Positions 43,609-53,948 of a stretch of DNA of 64,000 bases are shown here, piece by piece. Source of the stretch: Mycobacterium barrassiae. GTDB lineage: Bacteria; Actinomycetota; Actinomycetes; Mycobacteriales; Mycobacteriaceae. Both the position numbers and the translations under genes were made by a program. The notes under the pieces were generated by a model that saw nothing but the letters and a program-made list of their open reading frames with translations, was not told the origin of the DNA and made no database searches. The first letter of the stretch is position 1, and every line of letters begins with the position of its first letter. The DNA lies in the NCBI RefSeq assembly GCF_025822765.1, contig NZ_JACKUK010000027.1, positions 187,626 to 251,625 on the forward strand. The letters are read 5' to 3'.

Positions 43609-45884
43609 CGGGAGGTGACGGTTTCCTCGGTCCGCGTTCCCGCGGCCAGCGCGGGATCGTCACCTGATTCGCTGAACCCGATCCGCTCGTGCAGCTTGGC
43701 CAGGGGCTTGGGCGCCCACCAGTTCCACCGCCCGAACATGTGCATGAATGCGGGAACCAACGCCATACGCACCAGTGTGGCATCAGCGATGATGGCCAAT
43801 GTCATACCGACACCCATCATTCTCATGAAGGACACCTGTGCGGCGATCAGCGCGGCGAACGAGATCGACATCAGCAGCGCGGCCGCGGTAACGACGCGTC
43901 CCGTCCTGGCGAGACCCAGCGCCACGCTCTCGTCGTTGTCGGCGCGCGTCCTGCCTGACTTCAACCAGAATTCGCGGATCCGCGACACCAGGAATACTTC
44001 GTAGTCCATCGACAGCCCGAACGCGATGCAGAACAACAGCACCGGCATGTTCGCGACAAGTGTTCCGGTGGGTGTGGTGCCCAGCGCACCCAGATGCCCG
44101 TCCTGGAAGATCCAAACCAGTGCGCCGAACGCAGCAGTCAGCGATAACACGTTGAGCACCAACGCCTTGAGCGGCAGCACCACGCTTCCGGTGAGCAGGA
44201 ACAGCAGCACGAACGTGATGCCCGCGATCACTCCGAGGACCAGGGGCAGTCGCGATGTGACGGCTTCCGAGCTCTCGCGATTGATCTGCGCCACCCCGGT
44301 GACAAGCACCGGCTTTCCGTCGGGTGCGGCAACGGCGTGTATCGCGTCGAGTTGGGCGTTGGACGCGTCGGTGAACAGCTTCGCGGTGCTGCCGATGGTC
44401 AAAAAGGCGCTGCCGTCTTTCATCGCGGTGGCATCGGCGGGCGGGCCGACCAGTCGGCCGTCGACGAACGCACCGCCTGGAGCGGACACCGATGACACGT
44501 CGACGACCTGTGAGAGTGCCGCCGCGTAGCGATCGAGTTCGGCAGGCGTCACTCCCTCGGTCTCGGGCAACACGACGACGACATTGGTCGACGAGTCGAC
44601 GGCGAAGTCGTTGCGCAGATCGTCACCGATCTCGCGCGCCGAGGCGGATTGCGGCAGCACGCGATCGTCCGGGAAGCCCCATTTGATGCCCAGGAACGGG
44701 GCACCGAGAAGCAGAAGGAGGGCGACGATGGCGACGGCAATCGGAATCGACCGGCGCATAACGAATTTCGTGCTGCGGTACCAGAACGTCTGCTCGACCG
44801 GCTTGCGCACCGGTTCGGGCCGGCGGAGCAGACGGCGGAACAACCGTCGGGTGTCCAGCGCGTCCAGTCGATCGCCCAGCAACACGATCGCCGCGGGCGC
44901 CACCACGATTGCGGCGACGGCCGCGAACGTCACGACGGCGATCCCCGCGTAAGCGAACGACTTGAGGAAGTACATCGGGAACAGCACCATCGCCACCATC
45001 GACAACGCGACGGTCAGCGCCGAGAACAGCACCGTCCGCCCCGCGGTCGTCATGGTGCGGATCAGCGCCCGGTCCCGGTCCGCGCCCTCGGCGAGCTCCT
45101 CGCGGTACCTGCTGATGATCAGCAGCGAGTAGTCGATGGCGAGCGCCAAACCCATTGCGATAGTGAGGTTCATCGCGAAGATCGACACATCGGTGACAAA
45201 CGTGACGGCACGCAGCACCGCCATCGATCCGAGGATCGCGAACCCGCCGATAGCAAGCGGCAGTGCCGCGGCCAGCACGCCGCCGAACACCCAGACCAAC
45301 GCGAGGAAGCTCAGCGGGATGGCGATGGCTTCCATCGTCAGCAGGTCTTTCTCGGTCTGCGCGTTGATCTGCACGTAGATCATCGCCTCACCGCCCGCAC
45401 GCACCGTCACGCCGTCGCGGTCGTGGACAAGTCGCGCGGTGAGTTCCTTGGCGTGCTTCTGCGCGCCGGTCTCCCCACCGGTGAGACCGGCGACGATGAG
45501 ACCCGTCTTGCCGTCCTTGCTCACGAGCGCGGGCGCGGCCGACGGCGGCGCGGTCCACGCCGAGGTCACCTGTGCGACGCCCGGCGCTTCCTGCATTTGC
45601 GTGATGATGTCGGTGGCGACGGCGCGGGCGGCGGGACTCTGCGCTCCCGCGGGTGCGTCGGCGTCGGTAACGCTGATGACGAGCTCCATGTCGCCCTGAC
45701 CGAACTTGTCGACCAGCAGCTGTGTCGCCCGCGTCGATTCGGACGTCGGGTCCTGGAAGCCGCCGGCGGACAGGCTCTTGGCGACGGGGATGCCGAAGAT
45801 CCCGCAGGCCACCATCACCAATGCTGCGATGGCCACGATGCGCCTTGGCGCGGCGATCGCCAGCAGTGCGATGCGGTGAAGCAC
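43605..45884 (-). CDS. MMPL/RND-family lipid transporter (mmpL13 position)
   Basis: Transporter of 759 residues with the MMPL layout. There is an N-terminal helix, a periplasmic porter loop (about 40-180), and helices including SFLALVWVFGGVLAAALP and NLTIAMGLALAIDYSLLIISRYREEL (the RND helix 4 Asp-Tyr pair). A second half follows with another loop and CIAFGLSMDYEVFLVSRIREFWLKSGRTRADNDESVALGL. GGAGG lies eight bases before GTG 45884. M. tuberculosis has the split genes mmpL13a/mmpL13b (Rv1145/Rv1146) in this neighbourhood; here the frame is intact. It probably exports a lipid or siderophore-like molecule. Confidence 0.92.
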   Translation of the reverse strand: MLHRIALLAIAAPRRIVAIAALVMVACGIFGIPVAKSLSAGGFQDPTSESTRATQLLVDKFGQGDMELVISVTDADAPAGAQSPAARAVATDIITQMQEAPGVAQVTSAWTAPPSAAPALVSKDGKTGLIVAGLTGGETGAQKHAKELTARLVHDRDGVTVRAGGEAMIYVQINAQTEKDLLTMEAIAIPLSFLALVWVFGGVLAAALPLAIGGFAILGSMAVLRAVTFVTDVSIFAMNLTIAMGLALAIDYSLLIISRYREELAEGADRDRALIRTMTTAGRTVLFSALTVALSMVAMVLFPMYFLKSFAYAGIAVVTFAAVAAIVVAPAAIVLLGDRLDALDTRRLFRRLLRRPEPVRKPVEQTFWYRSTKFVMRRSIPIAVAIVALLLLLGAPFLGIKWGFPDDRVLPQSASAREIGDDLRNDFAVDSSTNVVVVLPETEGVTPAELDRYAAALSQVVDVSSVSAPGGAFVDGRLVGPPADATAMKDGSAFLTIGSTAKLFTDASNAQLDAIHAVAAPDGKPVLVTGVAQINRESSEAVTSRLPLVLGVIAGITFVLLFLLTGSVVLPLKALVLNVLSLTAAFGALVWIFQDGHLGALGTTPTGTLVANMPVLLFCIAFGLSMDYEVFLVSRIREFWLKSGRTRADNDESVALGLARTGRVVTAAALLMSISFAALIAAQVSFMRMMGVGMTLAIIADATLVRMALVPAFMHMFGRWNWWAPKPLAKLHERIGFSESGDDPALAAGTRTEETVTSR

Positions 45885-45917
45885 GTCGCGTCCTCCCCAT
45901 GAGATCAGGCGTTGGAT

Positions 45918-45940
45918 ATCGCAGATAACTTATCAGCGAT
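45918..45940. promoter_or_regulatory. TetR-type operator upstream of the MMPL operon
   Basis: This 23-bp sequence is an almost perfect palindrome. The outer arms are ATCGC (45918-45922) and GCGAT (45936-45940); the inner arms are GATAA (45924-45928) and TTATC (45930-45934) around a central C. Only the centre and one symmetric position do not pair. It lies 33 bases upstream of the MMPL start codon, on the path of that operon's promoter. Confidence 0.8.
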
Positions 45941-46042
45941 AACTTACTGCGGCAAGGTCCTGCCCTTAGCCACGGGACGGACCGCCAAGACGTTCAATCG
46001 CCAGCCCGATGAGATTCGGGGGCGCCGCGGGTCTATTGCTGC

Positions 46043-46582
46043 ATGACTACCTCGCCCGCCGACACGACCACCTCGACCACGCCGCTGACCGACATCGGCC
46101 TCCTGATCCTGCGGATCGGGTTAGGCGCGTCCATGCTGTACGCCGGTCTGCGGAAAGCCTTCGATTTCAGCACCACCACCGGCTTCATGGAGGCAGGCGG
46201 ATGGCAGCCGTCGACGCTTGCCGCACTGATGGTGACGGCCGCCGAGACGCTCGGCGGGGTTGGATTGCTGCTGGGCGTGCTGACGCCGCTGGCGGCGTGC
46301 GCCGTCATCGCGGCGATGGTCGACGCGTGGGCGGTCAACGTCTCGGCCGCGGCTGTCTGGTACGACCTGTTCAACGCACCGTTTCTGATCGCGCTCGGTG
46401 CGACGACGCTACTGTTCACCGGCGCGGGTGCGCTGTCGCTCGACGCGCGCATCTTGGGCCGGACGGTGTGGCCGGCGCGGTTCGCGGTCGGGTTGTTGGT
46501 CATCGCGATCGCCGCAGCGATCCTGACGTGGATACTGCTGAACGGGACGAACCCGATCCACTTCAGCTCGCCGACCAGCTGA
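46043..46582 (+). CDS. DoxX-family membrane protein
   Basis: Membrane protein of 179 residues with four helices. The DoxX pattern is visible: DIGLLILRIGLGASMLYAGLRKAF at the start, then ETLGGVGLLLGVLTPLAACAVIAAMVDAWAVN in the middle. Mycobacterial DoxX proteins act with SodA and SseA in oxidative-stress complexes, but many paralogues exist. It is divergent from the MMPL operon with 158 bases between starts; the TetR-type operator is ~100 bases from its start, so co-control is possible. Confidence 0.88.
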   Translation: MTTSPADTTTSTTPLTDIGLLILRIGLGASMLYAGLRKAFDFSTTTGFMEAGGWQPSTLAALMVTAAETLGGVGLLLGVLTPLAACAVIAAMVDAWAVNVSAAAVWYDLFNAPFLIALGATTLLFTGAGALSLDARILGRTVWPARFAVGLLVIAIAAAILTWILLNGTNPIHFSSPTS

Positions 46583-46668
46583 AACCCAGCGATCTCCCAG
46601 GACACCCGGACCCTACCCGGGAGTAAGAATTGCCACTGTTTTCCGAATCGTGACTCAAAGATTCCTTA

Positions 46669-46824
46669 ATGGCGATGGTTACTGTTCAGTACATGTGGAT
46701 CGACGACACCAGTGCTGATGTCATCAAGGTTGACTTCGAGGCGCTCTACCACGGTGATTTCCTGGTAGAGGGCGACACGTCGGAGCAGCTCGACGACGAG
46801 CACCCACTGCCCACCGCGGTCTGA
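46669..46824 (+). CDS. Small acidic ORF of up to 51 residues
   Basis: ATG 46669 opens a 51-residue frame (ATG 46675 and ATG 46693 are alternative starts, the last giving 43 residues). The sequence includes YMWIDDTSADVIKVDFEALY, then HGDFLVEGDTSEQLDDEHPL, ending PTAV. It is strongly acidic, with no membrane helix or cysteine, and has a folded look (Trp, Tyr, Phe, Leu at regular spacing). The TGA is immediately followed by a strong intrinsic terminator. That argues for a real transcribed unit even though the ribosome-binding site is weak. I do not recognise a family. Confidence 0.62.
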   Translation: MAMVTVQYMWIDDTSADVIKVDFEALYHGDFLVEGDTSEQLDDEHPLPTAV

Positions 46825-46855
46825 AAAAACGCGCGCCCGGCGGGCGCGCGTTTTT
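46825..46855 (+). terminator. Canonical intrinsic terminator
   Basis: A 14-bp perfect stem (46825-46838 with 46842-46855) of GC-rich core CGCGCGCCC flanked by five A/T pairs, with a GGC triloop and a run of five T at 46851-46855. It begins one base after the stop codon of the 51-residue ORF. It is the only hairpin in the window with both a strong stem and a T-tract. The A-run makes it function on the other strand too, for the gene ending at 46918. Confidence 0.93.
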
Positions 46856-46917
46856 CCGTGATGGTTGCCCCGTACCGGGGCCTCTATGCGTTGATTCCTG
46901 TTTTCTGAATTCCCGCT

Positions 46918-48665
<1,748 letters not shown>

Positions 48666-48683
48666 TTGAGGGTGTTCCTTTCT

Positions 48684-49775
48684 CTAGGCCCAGTCTCGTA
48701 AGACGGCTTCGGTGTCCGCTCCGGCTTCGCCGGGTGGTGTGGGCTTCGGCGGCACGCTTCGGGAGAACCGCGGCGCCGGCATCGGCTGCAGGAAGTCACC
48801 GTCGCGATAGAAGGTGTTGCGTTCGGTGACATGCGGTTCGGACTCGACCTCGCTGAACGACAGCACGGGTGTCACGCAGGCGTCGCTCTCGGCGAACACC
48901 TTGGCCCAGTGGTCGCGGTCCTTGCTCGCGATGACCTCGGTGAACTTCGCGCGCAGTTCAGGCCAGCGGCTCGCGTCGTTCTGGTCCGGCAGGTCGGCGT
49001 TCTCGAGACCGAGGCCCTTGAGGAACTCGGCGTAGAACTGCGGCTCGATGCACCCGACGGCGATGTAGCGGCCGTCGGCGCAGGTGTACGTGTCGTAGTA
49101 GGGCGCGCCACCGTCGAGGATGTTGACCCCGCGCTCGTCTTTCCAGAGCCCGTCCTGCAGGAAGCCCCAGATCATCTGCGCCAGCACGCTGGAGCCGTCG
49201 ATCATCGCGGCGTCGACCACCTGACCCTTGCCCGAGGACTGCCGCTCGAACAGCGCCGCCAGGATGCCGACGAGCAGGAACATCGAGCCGCCGCCGAAGT
49301 CACCGGTCAGGTTCAGCGGCGGGACGGGGCGCTCACCCGCCCGCCCGATCGAGTGCAGCACACCGTTGAGCGAGATGTAGTTGATGTCGTGGCCGGCCTG
49401 CAGTCGGCGGGGTCCGGTCTGGCCCCAGCCCGTCATGCGTCCGTAGATCAGCCGTTCGTTGACCTTTGCGCAGTCCTCCGGACCCAGGCCGAGCCGTTCG
49501 GTGACGCCGGGGCGCAGGCCCTCGATCAGCACGTCGGCCTTCGCGACGAGCCGCAGCACGAGTTCGCGCCCCTCGTCGCTCTTGAGGTCGGCTGCCACCG
49601 ACCGGCGGTTTCGCAGCGTGGCCTCACGCTTGCTCAGCGGGATGCCGCCCAGCTTGCCCGGCCGCTCGATGCGCACCACGTCGGCGCCGAGATCGCCAAG
49701 GATCATCGATGCGTGCGGCCCGGGTCCGATGCTCGCGAGTTCGATCACCCGCAACCCATGTAGTGGTCCCGCCAT
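48684..49775 (-). CDS. mcr: Alpha-methylacyl-CoA racemase (family III CoA-transferase fold)
   Basis: Protein of 363 residues collinear with M. tuberculosis Rv1143 (Mcr, 360). It should epimerise the 2-methyl group of branched acyl-CoAs such as those from phytol or cholesterol side chains so beta-oxidation can proceed. Catalytic residues of MCR align: His129/Asp130 in [12 protein letters not shown], Asp159 in LTGDFGGG, and Glu244 in GCIEPQFY. The N-terminal [19 protein letters not shown] is the family start. ATG 49775 is chosen with AAGGG eight bases upstream. It is divergent from the enoyl-CoA hydratase-family gene by 87 bases. Confidence 0.93.
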   Translation of the reverse strand: MAGPLHGLRVIELASIGPGPHASMILGDLGADVVRIERPGKLGGIPLSKREATLRNRRSVAADLKSDEGRELVLRLVAKADVLIEGLRPGVTERLGLGPEDCAKVNERLIYGRMTGWGQTGPRRLQAGHDINYISLNGVLHSIGRAGERPVPPLNLTGDFGGGSMFLLVGILAALFERQSSGKGQVVDAAMIDGSSVLAQMIWGFLQDGLWKDERGVNILDGGAPYYDTYTCADGRYIAVGCIEPQFYAEFLKGLGLENADLPDQNDASRWPELRAKFTEVIASKDRDHWAKVFAESDACVTPVLSFSEVESEPHVTERNTFYRDGDFLQPMPAPRFSRSVPPKPTPPGEAGADTEAVLRDWA

Positions 49776-49824
49776 GCTTACCGCCCTTCGTTGGACTAAC
49801 GCTCCCGGATCGCCGACATAGCTT

Positions 49825-49840
49825 ACTTGTATAACCAAGT
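49825..49840. promoter_or_regulatory. Possible operator between mcr and ECH genes
   Basis: ACTTG-TATAAC-CAAGT is an inverted repeat with 5-bp arms in the centre of the 87-bp gap between two divergent acyl-CoA genes. The arrangement resembles TetR-type operators of lipid-catabolism regulators, and the site could control both directions. No regulator gene is adjacent. Confidence 0.45.
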
Positions 49841-49862
49841 GGATCAGTCCTAGGGTGCAGCC

Positions 49863-50681
49863 ATGACAACCGTCGACTCGAGCGGGCAGACGTACACCGG
49901 CATCGACGACCTGCTCGTCGAGCTGAAGGGCGGCGTTCTGCACCTGACCATGAACCGGCCGGACAGCCTCAACTCGCTGACCGCCGCGATGTTCCGGACG
50001 ATCACCTCGACTCTCGAGCAGGCCGGCACCGACCCACGGGTCAAGGTTGTCCGCCTGGGCGGCTCCGGCCGGGGCTTCTCGTCAGGGGCGGGCATCAGCG
50101 ACAAGGACCAGGCGCAGAAATCGGAAGACGGACCCGAATCGGTGCTCAGGGCGGCCAACGACGCCGCGCGAGCGATCGTCAACGTGCCGCAGCCCGTGGT
50201 TGCGGTCGTGCAGGGCCCGTGCGCGGGGGTCGGGGTGTCATTGGCGCTCGCGTCCGACGTCGTCGTCGCGTCGGAGAAGGCGTACTTCATGTTGGCGTTC
50301 ACCAAGATCGGACTGATGCCCGACGGTGGCGCATCGGCGTTGATCGCTGCGGCGGTCGGTCGCATCCGGGCCATGCGGATGGCGTTGATGGCCGAACGCA
50401 TCAGCGCCCACGATGCCTTCGATTGGGGCCTCGTGTCCGCCGTGCATCCGGCCGAGGAACTCGAGGCCGAGGCCGACAAGGTGATCGCCACACTGCTGAA
50501 CGGACCCGCCGTGTCGCTGCGCAAGACCAAGCACGCGATCAACGCCGCAACGCTGACGGAGCTCGAGGCGGCCATCGGCCGCGAGACCGAGGGCCAACTG
50601 GTGCTGCTCGATTCACCCGATTTCCATGAGGGCGCGCGCGCCTTCCAGGAGCGACGGCAGGCGAACTTCACCGACTCCTAG
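49863..50681 (+). CDS. Enoyl-CoA hydratase/isomerase family protein lacking hydratase glutamates
   Basis: Crotonase-fold protein of 272 residues. CoA/oxyanion segments are [12 protein letters not shown] (about 68-79) and [21 protein letters not shown] (about 117-137). At the positions of the two catalytic glutamates of classical hydratases it has Ser126 and Phe146. An Asp is present at 154 in [13 protein letters not shown], the place of the catalytic Asp in PaaG-type isomerases. It is therefore more likely an isomerase or another crotonase activity than a hydratase. By synteny it corresponds to an echA10/echA11-type gene. Confidence 0.9.
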   Translation: MTTVDSSGQTYTGIDDLLVELKGGVLHLTMNRPDSLNSLTAAMFRTITSTLEQAGTDPRVKVVRLGGSGRGFSSGAGISDKDQAQKSEDGPESVLRAANDAARAIVNVPQPVVAVVQGPCAGVGVSLALASDVVVASEKAYFMLAFTKIGLMPDGGASALIAAAVGRIRAMRMALMAERISAHDAFDWGLVSAVHPAEELEAEADKVIATLLNGPAVSLRKTKHAINAATLTELEAAIGRETEGQLVLLDSPDFHEGARAFQERRQANFTDS

Positions 50682-50763
50682 CCGCGTAAGCCCGCGAACA
50701 AGAGTGCACTCGGCAATTGAAAATCGGTGGACTCGGGGTCAACCGGTCAGCGACCATCGATAG

Positions 50764-52047
50764 GTGAGTACGCAATTCGAGATCGAACAGCCGGTGCGCG
50801 CCGCCGGCGGTTGGCGCGTACTCGCACCGTTCCAGAGCCGCGATTACCGCCTCCTCATCGCCGCCGTTTCACTGTCGATCTTCGCCGAGGGCATGTGGGC
50901 CGTCGTGATGGCGCTGCAGGTCATCGAGCTCAAGAACGACCCGGCGGCACTTTCGCTTGTCGCGACATGCCTGGGCGTTGGCTTGGTCGCCTTCCTGCTG
51001 GTCGGCGGAATCGCCGCCGATCGCTTCGATCAGCGCGCGATCATCATCGTCGTCGAGGCCGTCAACGTCACCGTCACCTCGGTGGTCGCGGTGCTGGGAC
51101 TGACCGGCGCATTGCAGATCTGGCACATGGCCGTCGCCGCTGCGGCGTTGGGTATCGCAGCGGCGTTCTTCTTCCCGGCCTACAGCGCCATCCTGCCGAG
51201 GATCCTGCCCGCCGAACAACTGTTGGCGGCCAACGGAGTCGAAGGTGTGGTGCGCCCTGTGTTTCAGCGCGCCGTCGGTCCCGCGGTCGCGGGCATGCTT
51301 GTGGGTGCGACGATGCCGGCGCTGGGCTCGGTCGTCGTCGCGGCGTTGTTCGCCGTTGGCCTGGTGCTGCTGATCGCCAACAGACCCGCCAAAACGCCTG
51401 CCCCCGAACCGGTCCAGGAGCGTATGCACCTGGTGCACGATCTGCGCGACGGCTTCGTCTTCATGCTGCGCACGCCGTGGTTGGTGTGGACGTTGCTGTT
51501 CGCGAGCATGTTCGTGCTCGTGGTGCTGGGCCCCATCGAGGTGCTGCTGCCGTTCATCGCCAACGACCGGTTCCACGACGGCGCGAGCGCCTACGGCTTC
51601 ATCCTGGCGTTCTTCGGAATGGGCAGCGCCCTTGGCGCGCTTGGGGTGTCATCGCGCCGGCTGCCACGTCGCTACCTCACGGTGATGATGGCGATGTGGG
51701 GCGTCGGCTCCATCCCGTTGGTGATCGTCGGCTTCACGTCGTCGTTCACATTGATGGCGGTCGCGACGTTCGTCATCGGCGTCACGGACGGGGCGGGCAT
51801 GGTCATCTGGGGCACACTGCTGCAGCGACGGGTCCCGCGGGAGATGCTGGGCCGGGTGTCGAGCCTGGACTTCTTCGTCTCACTGGCCTTCATGCCGGTG
51901 TCGTTCGCGATCGTCGGCCCGCTGTCGAAAGTCGTTTCGATGCAGACGATCTTCCTCGTGGCAGGCCTCGCGCCGGTGGTGCTGGCGGCGGTCGCGATGT
52001 ACGCGGCGAAGATGCGGCGCGACGAGTTGGCGCACCCGCTGCGTTAA
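50764..52047 (+). CDS. MFS transporter, DHA3/Tap-like
   Basis: Protein of 427 residues with about twelve helices. The sequence FQSRDYRLLIAAVSLSIFAEGMWAVVMALQVIEL at the start and LVGGIAADRFDQRAIIIVVEA after helix 2 are typical of MFS_3/DHA3 exporters such as mycobacterial Tap. Such proteins export drugs or small molecules by proton antiport. GTG 50764 is used. Its last four bases overlap the convergent CPBP gene. The 82 bases between the ECH-family gene and this start show nothing distinct. Confidence 0.88.
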   Translation: MSTQFEIEQPVRAAGGWRVLAPFQSRDYRLLIAAVSLSIFAEGMWAVVMALQVIELKNDPAALSLVATCLGVGLVAFLLVGGIAADRFDQRAIIIVVEAVNVTVTSVVAVLGLTGALQIWHMAVAAAALGIAAAFFFPAYSAILPRILPAEQLLAANGVEGVVRPVFQRAVGPAVAGMLVGATMPALGSVVVAALFAVGLVLLIANRPAKTPAPEPVQERMHLVHDLRDGFVFMLRTPWLVWTLLFASMFVLVVLGPIEVLLPFIANDRFHDGASAYGFILAFFGMGSALGALGVSSRRLPRRYLTVMMAMWGVGSIPLVIVGFTSSFTLMAVATFVIGVTDGAGMVIWGTLLQRRVPREMLGRVSSLDFFVSLAFMPVSFAIVGPLSKVVSMQTIFLVAGLAPVVLAAVAMYAAKMRRDELAHPLR

Positions 52048-52766
52048 ACGCCGAACATCGGGGGAAGTGCGAGCACCATGACCAGACCCCAGAAGAAGTG
52101 GGTCAGCATCGGTGCGAGCACTCCCCCGGTCGCTCGGCGCTCGAACGCACACACCGTGCCGAGAATGATCGCCGCCACGCCGAGCATCGGGTTGCCCGTG
52201 GTGACAGCCGTCGCGATGACGTAGAGAACCGTCGACACCAGCACCGGATGGAAGCGTCCCAGCGCGGTGTACAGCGCGCCACGGAAGAACATCTCCTCGG
52301 CCACACCGTTGACGACCGTGATGAACGTGACCAGCAGCAGCGGCCCGTAGTCAGCGAATTCCAGTACGCGGGTGATGTATTCGCGCACACCGGGAATCTC
52401 GCGGGCGATCAAGCCACCGACGATGAATACGGCACCCAGCACCAAGCCGACAGCCGTCCCGGTGAGCCACGGACGCTGGTTGCGTCCACGGAATCGAATA
52501 CAGCCGAGATGCAGCGGGCCCGACGCCAACGCGCCGACCGCCCACACCCCGGCCAACGCCAGCGTGAGCCAGTAGAACGAACTGTCTCCCGGCGGCCGGG
52601 TCAGCGAGTACCCGAGCAGCGCAGCGCCGATCACCAACACGACCGCGACGACGATGCGTCTGCGCCGGATCACCGAGGGTGGCTCGTGATGCGGCACCGG
52701 GCACGCGCCGATGATGTCCTTGGCTTCGGCCAGCCATCGCGGCCGCGTCGTGGCGGGCTGGGTCAC
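52044..52766 (-). CDS. CPBP-family intramembrane metalloprotease-like protein
   Basis: Membrane protein of 240 residues with about seven helices. The family motif EExxxR is seen as VAEEMFFRGALY, with later His residues in RFHPVLVS and LTHFFWGLVMVL completing the putative active site of Abi/CAAX-type proteases. Roles in bacteria include prenyl-protein processing, bacteriocin immunity or regulation. GTG 52766 overlaps the stop of the upstream NAD-binding protein gene by four bases (GTGA), so translation is coupled. The neighbour's function gives no clear hint of a substrate. Confidence 0.88.
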   Translation of the reverse strand: MTQPATTRPRWLAEAKDIIGACPVPHHEPPSVIRRRRIVVAVVLVIGAALLGYSLTRPPGDSSFYWLTLALAGVWAVGALASGPLHLGCIRFRGRNQRPWLTGTAVGLVLGAVFIVGGLIAREIPGVREYITRVLEFADYGPLLLVTFITVVNGVAEEMFFRGALYTALGRFHPVLVSTVLYVIATAVTTGNPMLGVAAIILGTVCAFERRATGGVLAPMLTHFFWGLVMVLALPPMFGV

Positions 52767-53908
52767 GCCGACTTCACCTTCGGGACAAGGCCGATGGCTG
52801 TGTCGAGTCCGGTGCGCACCGCCGCGGCGACCGGGCCCGGCACGGCACCGAGCAGCGCCAGCGCCGGCCGCGCGAACGACGGGGTGATTGAGCTGGCCAA
52901 TTGCCGGATGCGGAAGGTGTCGCCGCCCGCCCATGTCGGGTCGGTGTCAGCCAGGTGGTGCGGATCGGCGAGTGCGTCGACCGGTTGCGGCTTACGGCTC
53001 GACAGCGCCCGCGCGATCGCCTCATCGATCCCGACGAGGCCGCCGGGAGGATCGGGTACCAGATCACGAAGACCGTTGCCGGAGGCCAGCATTGGATGGT
53101 CCAGCGACTCGACGAGATCGGAGGCCAGCCCGCCGGGCACCGGCAGCACCGCCGACGTCACCAACGACACCAGCCCGGTGTCCACGCCGTTGACGGGCAG
53201 TTCGGCGCGCCACTTACCGGCGATCCGCGCGTACGTCCGAAGGAGATCGGCGTACGACGTGGTCTCCGGCCCGCAGATGTCGTACGCGCCGGCGGGCACG
53301 TCGGCCCCGGCAGCGGCGACCAGGTAGTAGACGACGTCGCGAATCGAGATCGGGTCGATCGGATTGACCGACCACCCGGGCATCGGCATCAGCAGGAATC
53401 GGTCGGCGACATAACGCAACATCTCGAACGACGTCGAGCCCGACCCGATGATCATCGCCGCACCCAGCCAGACGACGTCGGGGCCGCCGGCCACGCTGAG
53501 CGACTCGGCGACTTCGGCGCGGCTGCTCAGATGTTCGGAGAGGTTGTCGTCGTCGGGGACGAACCCGCCGAGGTACACGATGCGACGGACGCCGGCCGCC
53601 TTCGCCGCGTTCGCCACAGTGGCCGCCGCTCGGTTGTCCGCTTCGCGAAAGCCGGGCTGCCCTATCCCGTGCACCAGGTAGTAGACGACGTCCACCGGGC
53701 CCGCCGCGTCCAAGGCGTGCCGCACCGATTCGGCGTTGTGCGCGTCCAACGCGACGCCCTTGACGCGGTCGTGCCAGCCGAAGTCGGCCAGTCGGGCAGG
53801 GTTTCGGGTGGCGGCGACGACGTCGTGACCCGCGTCGAGCAGGGCGGTCACGAGCCGCGATCCGACATAGCCGGTCGCGCCGGTCACCAGTATTCGCTCG
53901 TTGCTCAC
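52763..53908 (-). CDS. NAD(P)-binding atypical SDR (NmrA-like) protein
   Basis: Protein of 381 residues. The N-terminal Rossmann motif is RILVTGATGYVGSRLVTALL (5-24), followed by VVAATRNPARLADF, VYYLVHGIG and RIVYLGGFVPD. The last ~150 residues are Pro/Ala-rich with no clear motif, longer than simple NmrA proteins. It resembles mycobacterial membrane-associated NAD(P)H-binding proteins of unknown substrate. It is followed in the same direction and with a four-base overlap by the CPBP gene. Confidence 0.85.
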   Translation of the reverse strand: MSNERILVTGATGYVGSRLVTALLDAGHDVVAATRNPARLADFGWHDRVKGVALDAHNAESVRHALDAAGPVDVVYYLVHGIGQPGFREADNRAAATVANAAKAAGVRRIVYLGGFVPDDDNLSEHLSSRAEVAESLSVAGGPDVVWLGAAMIIGSGSTSFEMLRYVADRFLLMPMPGWSVNPIDPISIRDVVYYLVAAAGADVPAGAYDICGPETTSYADLLRTYARIAGKWRAELPVNGVDTGLVSLVTSAVLPVPGGLASDLVESLDHPMLASGNGLRDLVPDPPGGLVGIDEAIARALSSRKPQPVDALADPHHLADTDPTWAGGDTFRIRQLASSITPSFARPALALLGAVPGPVAAAVRTGLDTAIGLVPKVKSA

Positions 53909-53948
53909 GGTAGGGCTGTACCCCGAGACAACCGAATCACAACCTCGA

